Assembly: GCA_002305635.1 (NCBI GenBank)
Contig: DBPR01000022.1
Location: 13,032-77,031, forward strand
Length of the DNA: 64,000 nt
Origin: Anaerolineaceae bacterium UBA1415
GTDB taxonomy: Bacteria; Chloroflexota; Anaerolineae; Anaerolineales; Anaerolineaceae
Direction: 5' to 3'
Part shown: piece after piece, positions 9,290-17,264 of the stretch
Layout: the number at the start of each line of letters is the position of its first letter
Numbering within the stretch: position 1 is the first letter of the stretch
Position numbers and translations under genes: made by a program
The notes under the pieces: generated by a model
The model's input: only the letters and a program-made list of their open reading frames with translations
The model's database searches: none
Told to the model about the DNA's origin: nothing

Positions 9290-9324
9290 AAAAGAAGCTG
9301 GTGTAAATTCCACCAGCTTCTTTT
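9290..9324 (+). terminator. Intrinsic terminator of the ABC-2 exporter operon
   Basis: A 14-base perfect stem (9290-9303 with 9311-9324) has the loop TAAATTC and ends in TTTTG. It lies 22 bases after the last permease gene. Confidence 0.85.
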
Positions 9325-9344
9325 GTAAGAGAAAGGTGATTTTA

Positions 9345-9395
9345 GTAGGTCGAGATTGAGAACCAGGCGTTGAAACGCCTGGTTCTCAATCCGAC
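9345..9395 (+). repeat. REP-like hairpin element (copy B)
   Basis: GTAG-GTCG, a bulged A, then a 17-18 base stem beginning GATTGAGAACC (9354-9371 with 9374-9391), a tiny loop, and CGAC. The ends are the same as in copy A, with an unrelated but self-complementary core. It lies in the 9269-9579 gap, which otherwise holds the terminator at 9290, a short repeat at 9451 and a weak promoter (TTGCAA 9532, TATTAA 9554). Confidence 0.8.
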
Positions 9396-9450
9396 GTCCA
9401 AGCACTTATTTGTTACTGCATAGTGCTTTTGTGATGAGAATAAACATGAC

Positions 9451-9483
9451 AAGGTCGAAACGAAGTACCCGTAAGGGTATTGA
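9451..9483 (+). repeat. Short dispersed repeat, copy 1 of 2
   Basis: The segment CGAAGTACCCGTAAGGGTA with its flanks resembles 10754-10785, where ACGAAGAGCCCGAAAGGGTA is found. Both contain a small CCC..GGG hairpin and are followed by TTGA. Each lies next to a REP-like element, so it may be part of a larger decayed unit. Confidence 0.5.
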
Positions 9484-9579
9484 CAAGAGAAGCCTGTGTG
9501 ATGTACTCTATCCTGCCCATTGGCGTATCTCTTGCAACCAATCTTAAACGCTATATTAATTTCGCTTGGTGAACCAATT

Positions 9580-10731
9580 ATGAAAAATAAAACTTTTCTC
9601 GCAATTATCCTGATCACAATGCTGCTTACAGCAGCCTGCAACAGATCAAGCCAACCAACCCCAACGGATCAGCTGGATCAAATCCGCACGGCGGCTGCCC
9701 GTACGGTTGAAGCAATGACCACAGAAATTGTCCTAACCGCTCAAATCGCTCAGACCCAAACCGCGCTTGCTATCCCTTCGCAAAGCACGGATGAGACTCC
9801 CACCGCGGCGACGCCCTTGCCCTCTGCCGTTCCAACCGCCGGGAGCACCCCAACCGCTGCTGCTACAGAAGGCGGCCAGGCTGAAACACCCTGCAACCTG
9901 GCGGGCTTCGTCACCGAAACCATCCCCGACGGCTCGCAGTTTACGCCTGGCGTCAGCTACACCAAAACCTGGACGCTGCGAAACGATGGTAACTGCACCT
10001 GGACCAAAGACTATTCGGTCGTCTTCGTCAGCGGCACATCCATGTCCGCCCCGGCCAGCATGCCCCTGACCGACAAAAACATTGCCCCTGGCGAGAGCGT
10101 CGTGATCAGCATGCCCCTCACCGCGCCAAATACCGCTGGCGCCTACAAGGCGGAATTCAAACTTCGCAGCGCTGAAGGCGTTATTTTCGCCTTCAAAAAT
10201 GTTGAACACACCTTTTGGGTCGAGATCCAGGTTCGGGGAGATGTCATCAACCTGGCAGATTCCTACTGCTCCGCCGCCTGGTCAAGCACAGTCGGCACGC
10301 TACCTTGCCCGGGCAAAGCGGGCGATGCTGGCGGCTTTGTTTACTCCGACCCAACCCCGCATCTTGAAAATGGCTCAACCGATGACGAACCTGCGCTTTG
10401 GCTGGGTTTGCAAAACGCGGACGATTCTTACCTCAAGGCCGTCTTCCCCAGTATGGTCATCCCTGAAAAAGCCAAATTCACCACCTTTTTAGGCTGCCTG
10501 CGCGGCAACACTGCCTGCGAAGTGGAGTTTATCCTCAATTATCAGGACGCCAGCGGCGGCCTGCATGAAATTGGCAGCTGGACCGAAACCCACGACGGAC
10601 AGATCACCCATATCGAGGTCGATCTAAGCGGCTTTGGCGGAAAACAAACCACCATCGTCTTCCTACTGCGCGCCAAAGGCAACCCCTCCGGCGACGTGGT
10701 TCACCTCTTGATGCCCATGATCCAACCCTAA
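9580..10731 (+). CDS. Lipoprotein with NBR1-type Ig-like domain
   Basis: A 383-residue secreted lipoprotein. The signal peptide ends with lipobox TAAC (Cys20). A Thr/Ala/Gln-rich stretch of about 85 residues follows, then an Ig-like domain (about residues 105-215) with the hallmarks FVTETIPDGSQFTPG, KTWTLRNDGNCTW and a late APNTAGAY strand. This matches the N_BRCA1_IG family (PF16158), frequent in Chloroflexota surface proteins. The C-terminal 150 residues (four Cys) form another domain that I do not recognise. The start at 9580 was taken because the signal peptide begins there. The role is unknown and may be surface binding or adhesion. Confidence 0.78.
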   Translation: MKNKTFLAIILITMLLTAACNRSSQPTPTDQLDQIRTAAARTVEAMTTEIVLTAQIAQTQTALAIPSQSTDETPTAATPLPSAVPTAGSTPTAAATEGGQAETPCNLAGFVTETIPDGSQFTPGVSYTKTWTLRNDGNCTWTKDYSVVFVSGTSMSAPASMPLTDKNIAPGESVVISMPLTAPNTAGAYKAEFKLRSAEGVIFAFKNVEHTFWVEIQVRGDVINLADSYCSAAWSSTVGTLPCPGKAGDAGGFVYSDPTPHLENGSTDDEPALWLGLQNADDSYLKAVFPSMVIPEKAKFTTFLGCLRGNTACEVEFILNYQDASGGLHEIGSWTETHDGQITHIEVDLSGFGGKQTTIVFLLRAKGNPSGDVVHLLMPMIQP

Positions 10732-10779
10732 ACTTGCATCAAATCACAATTCAGGTTGTGACGAAGAGCCCGAAAGGGT

Positions 10780-10820
10780 ATTGAAAAATGAGCGTTTCGA
10801 CGCCTATTTCTCAATCCGAC
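10780..10820 (+). repeat. Degenerate REP-like hairpin
   Basis: ATTGA...TCAAT arms close an imperfect hairpin with a GCG/CGC inner pair, ending in the family tail CAATCCGAC. The GTAG head is missing, so this is a decayed copy. Confidence 0.5.
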
Positions 10821-10888
10821 GGTAACACTTACTTCTCACATGGGAGAAGGTGCTTTTTTAAGCCTTCTCCGCTCGGGAGAAAGGCCTG

Positions 10889-10929
10889 CCCTCTCAGCAG
10901 GAGAGGGTGCCCGCAGGGCGGATGAGGGC
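10889..10929. repeat. GAGAGGG...TGAGGGC palindromic repeat, copy 1
   Basis: CCCTCTC (10889-10895) and GAGAGGG (10901-10907) form a hairpin, followed by GCCCGCAGGGC and GGATGAGGGC. A related unit occurs at 32944-32987. Similar GAGAGGG..GGTGAGGG repeats are widespread between bacterial genes. Confidence 0.6.
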
Positions 10930-11209
10930 AAGCCCACAGGATATGTGCTATGAAAAGAAAAAATGAGTTAGGTACTTGTAAAGCTGATGAGGCACTTTGG
11001 CACTTTGAATGAGGACTTATGCCTTCTCTCGTTGAAGCAAGGTCATTATAAAACCTCGTGAAAAGTGCTCGTTAGCGAATTGAGAATACCCTCATACGCG
11101 AGTTTTTCCAATCTCGACAATAAATCACAATTCGGCCTCATCGCAAACTTGACAAATATGGGTTTAACCTTGACAATTAATCATTATTCATGAGAAAAAA
11201 GGACGGTTG

Positions 11210-11869
11210 ATGATGAAGAAACAATCCCTCCACAAACTATTCCTGCTGGTGCTGATCGCCGCGCTGGCTTTGAGTGCCTGCGGGCCAAAAAACGACCCCA
11301 AGGCTGCTGAAGTTCAGCTCACCAACGTGGCTGAAACCGTTGCGGTGCAATTCACCAAAACCGCTCAGGCGCGCCCCAGCGACACCCCGATCCCAACCGC
11401 GACAGAATACATCATGCCAACCATGACGCCAACTGCCATGCCAACAATGACCGTTCCGACTGCCTCAATCGGCACCACCCCCTCAACAACGGCTGTCACA
11501 ACCGCGACCCTCGCGCCGACCCCAGCCGGCGGCGTTGACGCTGGCGTTTGGGCCCGCAGTGACCCAATGGACGGCACCAACATCCCCGCCGGAAGCCAGT
11601 TCAAGGTCACCGTCACCCTGATGAACACCGGCACGACAACCTGGAACACCAGTTATTACATCCAGATGACCGGCGGCGACAACCTCGGCCTTAAGCTGAC
11701 CAAATTCCAGATGCCCTACGAAGTTCCACCGCAAATGAGCGTTCAGTTCACATTCGATTTCACCGCGCCCAGCACAGCTGGCAAGGTCAAAAACGACTGG
11801 AACATCGTCAACCCCGGCAACGTCGCCTTCGGCGTCTTTTGGTGTGAGTACAACATTGTCACACCCTAA
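11210..11869 (+). CDS. Lipoprotein with NBR1-type Ig-like domain (short form)
   Basis: A 219-residue lipoprotein related to the protein at 9580. The signal peptide ends with lipobox LSAC (Cys24). A Thr/Pro-rich linker of about 75 residues follows, then one Ig-like domain (about residues 110-215) with SDPMDGTNIPAGSQFKVTVT, NTGTTTWNTSYYI and a FTAPSTAG late strand. The start at 11210 is one of two consecutive ATGs after AAGGAC. A TTG at 11207 is less likely. The pair of genes looks like a diverged duplication. The next gene begins within or just after its end. Confidence 0.78.
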   Translation: MMKKQSLHKLFLLVLIAALALSACGPKNDPKAAEVQLTNVAETVAVQFTKTAQARPSDTPIPTATEYIMPTMTPTAMPTMTVPTASIGTTPSTTAVTTATLAPTPAGGVDAGVWARSDPMDGTNIPAGSQFKVTVTLMNTGTTTWNTSYYIQMTGGDNLGLKLTKFQMPYEVPPQMSVQFTFDFTAPSTAGKVKNDWNIVNPGNVAFGVFWCEYNIVTP

Positions 11870-11885
11870 TTCCAGAGATGAGCGA

Positions 11886-12947
11886 TTGAAGAATGAAATT
11901 AAAGCCGAGGCATACCACCTCGGCTTTATTGATATTGGCTTCACCACCCCCGATGTTGACGTTAACTACGCGCAGTTTCTTGAATGGACTGAGAAAGGCT
12001 GTCAGGCCGGCATGCAATATCTGGCCAGGAACAACACCCTCTCAGTCCGTCAATCAGCAAAAAATCTTCTTCCGGAATGTGAGACCGTCATTTGCCTGGC
12101 TTATCCCTATCCTTTGATAGCCCCAACCGCGACGGAAGACCAGGGGCGGATCGCCTCTTATGCCCTCTTGCAGGATTATCACATTACCGTTTCTGAATTG
12201 GCAAACAAGCTGGTTAAAAAGATATCTCAACTTTTAGGCGACCAGCTTTTGGCTCAGGTGCATCTCGACACCAGCCCAATCCTTGAAAAAAGCTACGCGC
12301 GGCAAGCTGGTCTGGGTTGGATCGGGCGCAATTCCCTGCTGATCCACCCAAAGTACGGCTCGGGTCTCTTCCTATGCGAGATCCTGATCAATATTTCCAT
12401 CGAACCGGACTCTCCTTTTACCACAGACGGCTGCCAGAACTGCCTGCGCTGCCTCAATGCCTGCCCGACCAAAGCCATTTTACCCAACCGCAGCATCGAC
12501 GCCCGCCGCTGCCTGAGCTACCTCACCATCGAAAACCGAGGAGAGATCCCTAAAGAATTCCGCCAGGCGATGGGAAACCGCATTTTTGGTTGTGACCAAT
12601 GCCAGCTCGCCTGCCCTTACAACAAGCAATCCAAAACATCGCTTAACGCTGAAAGCGGACAGCCCACCATCAATCCGACCCCGGAATTAGACGATAGTTT
12701 CGCCATGACTGAAGAGGAATTCCACAGCCACTACAAGCAAAATCCGGTCTTACGGGCAAAATACACCGGCTTTCGCCGCAACCTTGCCATTGCCATGGGC
12801 AATTCTGAAAACCCCGATTTCTTACCCCTGCTTCATCAAGCCCAAAACACCGAACCAAACCCGATCGTCGCTGAAGCGATTGCCTGGGCAATCAACAACT
12901 TAGAACCTTCTGCCAATCCGCAACCCGACCCTTCTTTTATGGCATAA
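11886..12947 (+). CDS. queG: Epoxyqueuosine reductase
   Basis: A protein of about 353 residues that performs the last step of queuosine synthesis in the cytoplasm, reducing epoxyqueuosine in tRNA to queuosine with a cobalamin cofactor. The two-cluster ferredoxin-like region is clear: CQNCLRCLNACPTKAI and CDQCQLACPYN supply the Cys ligands. The QueG core with SYARQAGLGWIGRN is also present, and a C-terminal HEAT-like tail follows. The start is uncertain. A TTG at 11886 after AGAGATGAG avoids overlapping the previous gene and matches usual N termini (LKNEIKAEAYHLGF). A GTG at 11844 is the longer alternative. Confidence 0.9.
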   Translation: MKNEIKAEAYHLGFIDIGFTTPDVDVNYAQFLEWTEKGCQAGMQYLARNNTLSVRQSAKNLLPECETVICLAYPYPLIAPTATEDQGRIASYALLQDYHITVSELANKLVKKISQLLGDQLLAQVHLDTSPILEKSYARQAGLGWIGRNSLLIHPKYGSGLFLCEILINISIEPDSPFTTDGCQNCLRCLNACPTKAILPNRSIDARRCLSYLTIENRGEIPKEFRQAMGNRIFGCDQCQLACPYNKQSKTSLNAESGQPTINPTPELDDSFAMTEEEFHSHYKQNPVLRAKYTGFRRNLAIAMGNSENPDFLPLLHQAQNTEPNPIVAEAIAWAINNLEPSANPQPDPSFMA

Positions 12948-13029
12948 TTATGCAATCTGGCATCATGCGACGAGGAGTTTCTGTGCGAATTTTGGAAATT
13001 ATTTCTCTCCCACACGGGGAGCGCGAATA

Positions 13030-14037
13030 ATGGGACAAAACCCACAACCGACCTTCCATATTGGCTCGATCCCCGTTTACGGGCAGCTGATCCTTGCCCC
13101 CATGGACGGCCTTTCGGACGCGACCTTTCGCTGGATCACGCGAAAACTGGGTTCCGCCTATTCGGTTTCAGAGTTCATCAACACGCTCGACTACGCCAAC
13201 CAGAAGAGTTACGAGAAAAAGCGCCTGCTCTTCCGCGATGTCGAACGCCCCTTTGCGGCTCAATTGCTCGATAACGACGCTGTGCGCATGGCCGAAGCCG
13301 CTGCCCGTATTGAAGAGGAATTTCACCCCGATATCTTTGATATCAATATGGGTTGCTCCGCCCGCAGCGTGGCTGGTCGGGGCGCTGGCGTGGGTATGAT
13401 GCGCCAACCCGGGCTGGTGCGGGATGCCTTTCGCCTGGTCACCCAGTCGGTCAGTGTTCCCGTCACCGCCAAAATGCGCATCGGTTGGGATGAAACCACG
13501 CACAACTTCCTCGAACTCTCGGAACTCGCGATCGAGAACGGCGCGCGGCTGATCGCGCTGCACGGCCGGACGCAAAAGAATTCCTTCAACAAACCCGCCC
13601 GCTGGGAACCGATCGCCGAGCTTAAAAAACGCGTCAATGTGCCTGTCATCGGCAACGGCGATGTGATTCGCGCCGCCGATGCGCACCGCATGCTGGAAGA
13701 GACAGGCTGCGATGCCGTCATGGTCGGACGGGCAGCCAAGGCAAACCCCTGGATCTTCAGTTGGCGCGATCGGCAGGAAGTCTCGATCCAGGAAGTCTAT
13801 CAACTGGCGCGTTTTCAGATCAACGACATGATGCAGCTGCAGCCCGAACGCGGACTAATGCCCTTCCGCAAGTATCTGAAAGCCTATCTCGACCCCTACG
13901 GAATCCCTCGGGAACAGATGAAGAAATTGCTTGTTTGTTCCGATCATCAGGAATTATTGAGCTTGATGGACGAAGTTTTCACAGCCCTGGGCGCCTCAAA
14001 AGATGCCCCGGAGATCATTGACTTTTCAACTGGATAA
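13030..14037 (+). CDS. tRNA-dihydrouridine synthase
   Basis: A 335-residue flavoenzyme that reduces uridines in tRNA D-loops. The TIM barrel begins LILAPMDGLSDATFR, the Dus signature. The catalytic-Cys loop reads NMGCSARSVAGRGAG, where most Dus proteins have GCP, so the Pro is replaced by Ser. FMN-binding motifs AKMRIGWDE, LHGRTQ, VIGNGDV and VMVGRAA are present. The start at 13030 has GGGGAG nine bases upstream. It follows queG closely, so two tRNA-modifying enzymes are neighbours. The DusA, B or C class cannot be assigned with certainty. Confidence 0.88.
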   Translation: MGQNPQPTFHIGSIPVYGQLILAPMDGLSDATFRWITRKLGSAYSVSEFINTLDYANQKSYEKKRLLFRDVERPFAAQLLDNDAVRMAEAAARIEEEFHPDIFDINMGCSARSVAGRGAGVGMMRQPGLVRDAFRLVTQSVSVPVTAKMRIGWDETTHNFLELSELAIENGARLIALHGRTQKNSFNKPARWEPIAELKKRVNVPVIGNGDVIRAADAHRMLEETGCDAVMVGRAAKANPWIFSWRDRQEVSIQEVYQLARFQINDMMQLQPERGLMPFRKYLKAYLDPYGIPREQMKKLLVCSDHQELLSLMDEVFTALGASKDAPEIIDFSTG

Positions 14038-14048
14038 GGAGCGTTTTC

Positions 14049-15383
14049 ATGAAACATGATGTACAAGACAATCTCAAGCTGATGAAGAAGCGGGTAAACG
14101 CCTGGGTAATGTACGACTGGGCCAATTCCGCCTTCGCCACCACCGTCATGGGCGTGGTTTTGCCGTCCTACTTCGCCGATTTCATAGCGAATGGCCCCTC
14201 CGTGCCCATCTGGGGCCAGGCAGTCGCCATCGGCAGTCTGCTGGCAGCCGTGTTGAGCCCGATCCTCGGCGCCATCGCAGATTTCAAAGCCAGCAAAAAG
14301 AAATTTATGGCTTTCTTTGCCGCGCTCGGCATCATCAGCACCGCCTTGTTGTGGTTCGTAGTCGGTCCCGCGCAGCAGACGCTCTGCATCATCCTCTACA
14401 TTCTGGGGACGATCGGTTTTGCGGGCTCCCTGGTCTTTTATGACAGCCTGCTGCCGCATGTCGCCAAAGACGATGATGAAATGGATCAGATTTCCTCCAA
14501 AGGCTACGCCATGGGCTACATTGGCGGTGGTTTGCTGCTTCTGATCAACGCCCTGATGATCTTTTTTGGCCCCAAACTGCTCCCCAACATGCCCGAGAGC
14601 GAAGCATCCGCGCTCATGATGCGCCTGAGCCTGCTCAGCGTTGCCATCTGGTGGGCAGTCTTTTCCATTCCGATCTTCAAAAATGTTCCCGAACCTCCCG
14701 CCCGTGGTGAAGAATCCGAAGTCGGCAAGCATGTCATCGCTGTCAGTTTTGGACGTCTGGCGAAAGCCTTCACCGGTATCCGCGAATATAAAGACCTCTT
14801 CCTCTTCCTGATCACCTTCTTTGTTTATGCCAATGGGATCGGAACGATCATCACCATGGCAGCCAGCTACGCCAAAGACCTCGAATTTAGCACACTCACG
14901 GTTTTGGGCACTTTCCTGATGGTCCAGTTCGTCGCCGCGCCCTTCTCGATCCTCTTCGGAAAACTGGCCGGGAAGATGGGTAACAAAAAAGCCATCACCC
15001 TCGCTCTGGTCATTTACTCAGTTGTCGCTGTGATCGGCTATTTCATGACCGAAGAATGGCACATGTTCGTGCTCGGATTTGGCGTCGCCATGGTGCAGGG
15101 CGGCAGCCAGGCTTTGAGCCGTTCCCTGATCGGCAAGATGATGCCCAAAAGCAAAAGCGCCGAGTTTTACGGCTTTTTCAGCGTTTCGGAGAAGTTTAAT
15201 ACCGTTGTTGGCCCGGCCCTGATGGCCTTCATCACCGCCAGAACCGGCGACCCGCGTTACGGCATCGTTTCGTTGGTATTCTTCTTCGTCGCTGGCATCA
15301 TCATGCTGCGCTTCGTGAATGTGGAACGCGGCATCGCCCAGGCCGAAGCCGTCGACGCGCAGATGGTGGAGTTGGAACATTAG
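14049..15383 (+). CDS. MFS transporter, UMF1/Atg22-like family
   Basis: A 444-residue integral membrane protein with about 12 hydrophobic segments. The N-terminal motif VMYDWANSAFATTVMGVVLP is diagnostic of the UMF1/Atg22-like branch (PF11700) of the major facilitator superfamily. Eukaryotic relatives export amino acids from vacuoles, while bacterial members are mostly uncharacterised. GLADFKASKKK-like loops between helices 2 and 3 and the GSQALSRSLIGKMMPKSKSA loop in the second half are typical. The start follows GGATAAGGAG by a short gap. It lies 11 bases after the dus gene and may share its transcript. Confidence 0.85.
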   Translation: MKHDVQDNLKLMKKRVNAWVMYDWANSAFATTVMGVVLPSYFADFIANGPSVPIWGQAVAIGSLLAAVLSPILGAIADFKASKKKFMAFFAALGIISTALLWFVVGPAQQTLCIILYILGTIGFAGSLVFYDSLLPHVAKDDDEMDQISSKGYAMGYIGGGLLLLINALMIFFGPKLLPNMPESEASALMMRLSLLSVAIWWAVFSIPIFKNVPEPPARGEESEVGKHVIAVSFGRLAKAFTGIREYKDLFLFLITFFVYANGIGTIITMAASYAKDLEFSTLTVLGTFLMVQFVAAPFSILFGKLAGKMGNKKAITLALVIYSVVAVIGYFMTEEWHMFVLGFGVAMVQGGSQALSRSLIGKMMPKSKSAEFYGFFSVSEKFNTVVGPALMAFITARTGDPRYGIVSLVFFFVAGIIMLRFVNVERGIAQAEAVDAQMVELEH

Positions 15384-15398
15384 AAATTATCACAAATT

Positions 15399-15449
15399 GT
15401 AGGTCGCGATTGGAATAACCCTCAATTGTGAGGGTTATTCCAATCCGAC
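15399..15449 (+). repeat. REP-like hairpin element (copy D)
   Basis: GTAG-GTCG, a bulged C, a 17-base perfect stem (15408-15424 with 15429-15445), loop ATTG, then CGAC. It starts 16 bases after the UMF1 gene. The 15384-15842 gap holds this element and copies E and F and no gene. Confidence 0.8.
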
Positions 15450-15590
15450 GGAAAAGAATTCTGCCGAATATTACTTGACATCGGATTGATGGAATTGACT
15501 AACATTATTCAATTCCATCAATCACGTATCTACGCAAGAAACCCGTTGAAACCAGAAATATTCTTTAATGCAAGCTAGGTCAAGGGATGA

Positions 15591-15640
15591 GTAGGTTGAG
15601 ATTGAGAAGTGAAGGATTAACCTTCACTTCTCAATCCAAC
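15591..15640 (+). repeat. REP-like hairpin element (copy E), compensatory ends
   Basis: GTAG-GTTG, a bulged A, a 16-base perfect stem (15600-15615 with 15621-15636), loop ATTAA, closing CAAC. Compared with GTCG/CGAC of the other copies both partners have changed (GTTG/CAAC), so the outer pairing is conserved rather than the sequence. Confidence 0.8.
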
Positions 15641-15738
15641 GTCAAAAACATTTTTTCAATTAACTTCCTAAACCCATTCCGACCTAAAGCAGTAGAAAAA
15701 AAGAAAGCAATTGACGTTATTGTCGCACTCTACCCGGC

Positions 15739-15785
15739 GTCGGATTGAAAGATGAACTTCGATTCATCTTTCAATCGCGACCTAC
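15739..15785 (-). repeat. REP-like hairpin element (copy F)
   Basis: Read on the minus strand: GTAG-GTCG, a bulged C, a 14-base stem beginning GATTGAAAGATGAA, loop, and CGAC. It lies between two convergent genes, 58 bases after the end of the Fic gene. Confidence 0.8.
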
Positions 15786-15842
15786 GCAATAAAACATGCC
15801 CCTATAGATCAAAGTCAAGACCAAGAGTTGTAGGTTGAGGCA

Positions 15843-16994
15843 TTAAAACTCCGTCCCATCACGCAAAACATCCAAATATTCAACGTAAGAAAAGATCCGA
15901 TTCCGAAGCTTTCCAGTGGTCTCTTCAACAATCCCCAGTTTCTCCAACCTTTGGACAGCTCCCAAAACAGTATTATAGGAAAGACCCAACTCTCTGGCAG
16001 TTTTGCTGATTTCGATGATTGGGGATTTCTCGAGATATTCAAACACTGTTCTCGCGAGAATCCTCGCCCGTCCCAATTCTTCAATTTTCGCAATATTGAG
16101 GTCATGCAGTTCGGACAATAATTTGATCTTGTCAACCGCATCCTTTGCAGAAACGATCAAAGCCTTTAAGAAAAACTTGATCCACTGCTCAAAATTCCCT
16201 TTATTTCTCACCTCGTTTAAGCGATCGCAATACTCAATTCGATTCTTCTTCAGATAATAGGATATATACAATGCCTGTGAGCTGATCGCGCCTTGCCCAA
16301 GCAAAAACAATACGATCAGGAGCCGACCAAGACGCCCGTTTCCGTCAAGGAAAGGATGGATCGTCTCAAATTGATAGTGGATCAGACCTGCGCGAATGAG
16401 GACGTCGAGATCATTACCAGTGTTAATATACTTCTCCAGATCCGACATCGCCGTTTCCATCTCTTTCAGGTTTGGCGGTATGTATCGGGCGTCCTTAAGC
16501 GCGACGCCATGACCGCCGATCCAATTCTGCGACCTGCGAAATTCTCCTGGTGTTTTCTCTTCACCCCGTCCACCGCGCATCAATACCTCGTGCGTTTGTT
16601 TGATCAGGCGGTTCCCGAGCGGTAGTTCGTTCAGCTTTTCCTTCGCGTAATCCACCGCCTTTTTGTAGCTCAAAACCTCTCCAATATCACGATTGGCATT
16701 GGTCTCAACATTTGGATCCAAAACATCCTCAAGGGTTGCCTGTGTCCCCTCAATTTGGGAAGACATCAACGCTTCCTTCAGAATATTCATGTAAATGAAA
16801 ATATCTATATTGGGAATATAGCTTGAAATCGACTCAAATTCAGTCAGCTGCTTATGCGCCTCGACCAGTAAAGCGACCATTTCCTCATCTTGCTCAATCG
16901 CGGGGTTTGGAGGAAGTGGATTAGGCTTAAACGAGTAATAAGCCGCATCACCGTTTAAATTTTTTGAATAGCTACCAGCCCTTTGCCCTGCCAT
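15843..16994 (-). CDS. Class II Fic family protein (AMPylase-type) with winged-helix tail
   Basis: A 383-residue protein that would transfer AMP (or another phosphate-containing group) to a protein target. The Fic core motif HPFLDGNGRLGR (residues 213-224) has the catalytic His and the metal-binding acidic residue. The N-terminal segment SSQIEG (residues 78-83) matches the inhibitory-helix motif (S/T)xxxE(G/N), so activity is self-restrained and needs no separate antitoxin. The C-terminal 80 residues look like a winged helix-turn-helix (ISKTARELGLSYNTVLGAVQ). The ribosome site TAGGAG supports the start. Two palindromes upstream (17037, 17087) may bind its own tail. The target is unknown. Confidence 0.9.
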   Translation of the reverse strand: MAGQRAGSYSKNLNGDAAYYSFKPNPLPPNPAIEQDEEMVALLVEAHKQLTEFESISSYIPNIDIFIYMNILKEALMSSQIEGTQATLEDVLDPNVETNANRDIGEVLSYKKAVDYAKEKLNELPLGNRLIKQTHEVLMRGGRGEEKTPGEFRRSQNWIGGHGVALKDARYIPPNLKEMETAMSDLEKYINTGNDLDVLIRAGLIHYQFETIHPFLDGNGRLGRLLIVLFLLGQGAISSQALYISYYLKKNRIEYCDRLNEVRNKGNFEQWIKFFLKALIVSAKDAVDKIKLLSELHDLNIAKIEELGRARILARTVFEYLEKSPIIEISKTARELGLSYNTVLGAVQRLEKLGIVEETTGKLRNRIFSYVEYLDVLRDGTEF

Positions 16995-17036
16995 TTTTTA
17001 CTCCTAACATGAAATTACAATTTTATTTTAGCACTC

Positions 17037-17118
17037 TTATTTCAACTTAGCAAGCTAACTTGAAATAACGTCTCTTTTTTCCTTTCTTATTTCAACTTAG
17101 CAGCTTATCTTGAAATAA
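17037..17118. promoter_or_regulatory. Tandem palindromic operators upstream of fic
   Basis: Two 32-base palindromic units lie at 17037-17068 and 17087-17118. Both have the arms TTATTTCAA and TTGAAATAA and both continue CG. The first also has matched inner arms TTAGC/GCTAA. Their centres are 50 bases apart, close to five helical turns, so two dimers could bind the same face. They lie 43-124 bases upstream of the fic start codon. Confidence 0.65.
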
Positions 17119-17264
17119 CGTGCCTTTATTCGCTTCCAAAACACGCTCCAATATCCACCCCCCTCATAAACCAATCCTTCTACTTATTCCTTGTATTATC
17201 CAAACTGGACTATAATTCAAGCTTGCAAGAACACATCATCGCCCCCTGGAGATTTTTCGAAAAA

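Larger units (their letters stand above)
10732..11209. other. Intergenic region with decayed repeats
   Basis: No gene is seen in these 478 bases. They hold the second copy of the short repeat (10754-10785), a degenerate REP-like hairpin (10780-10820, ending CAATCCGAC), a CCCTCTC/GAGAGGG hairpin repeat at 10889-10929, and a further decayed REP-like fragment near 11070-11117. A possible promoter for the next gene is TTGACA at 11149 with GACAAT at 11172. Confidence 0.6.
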
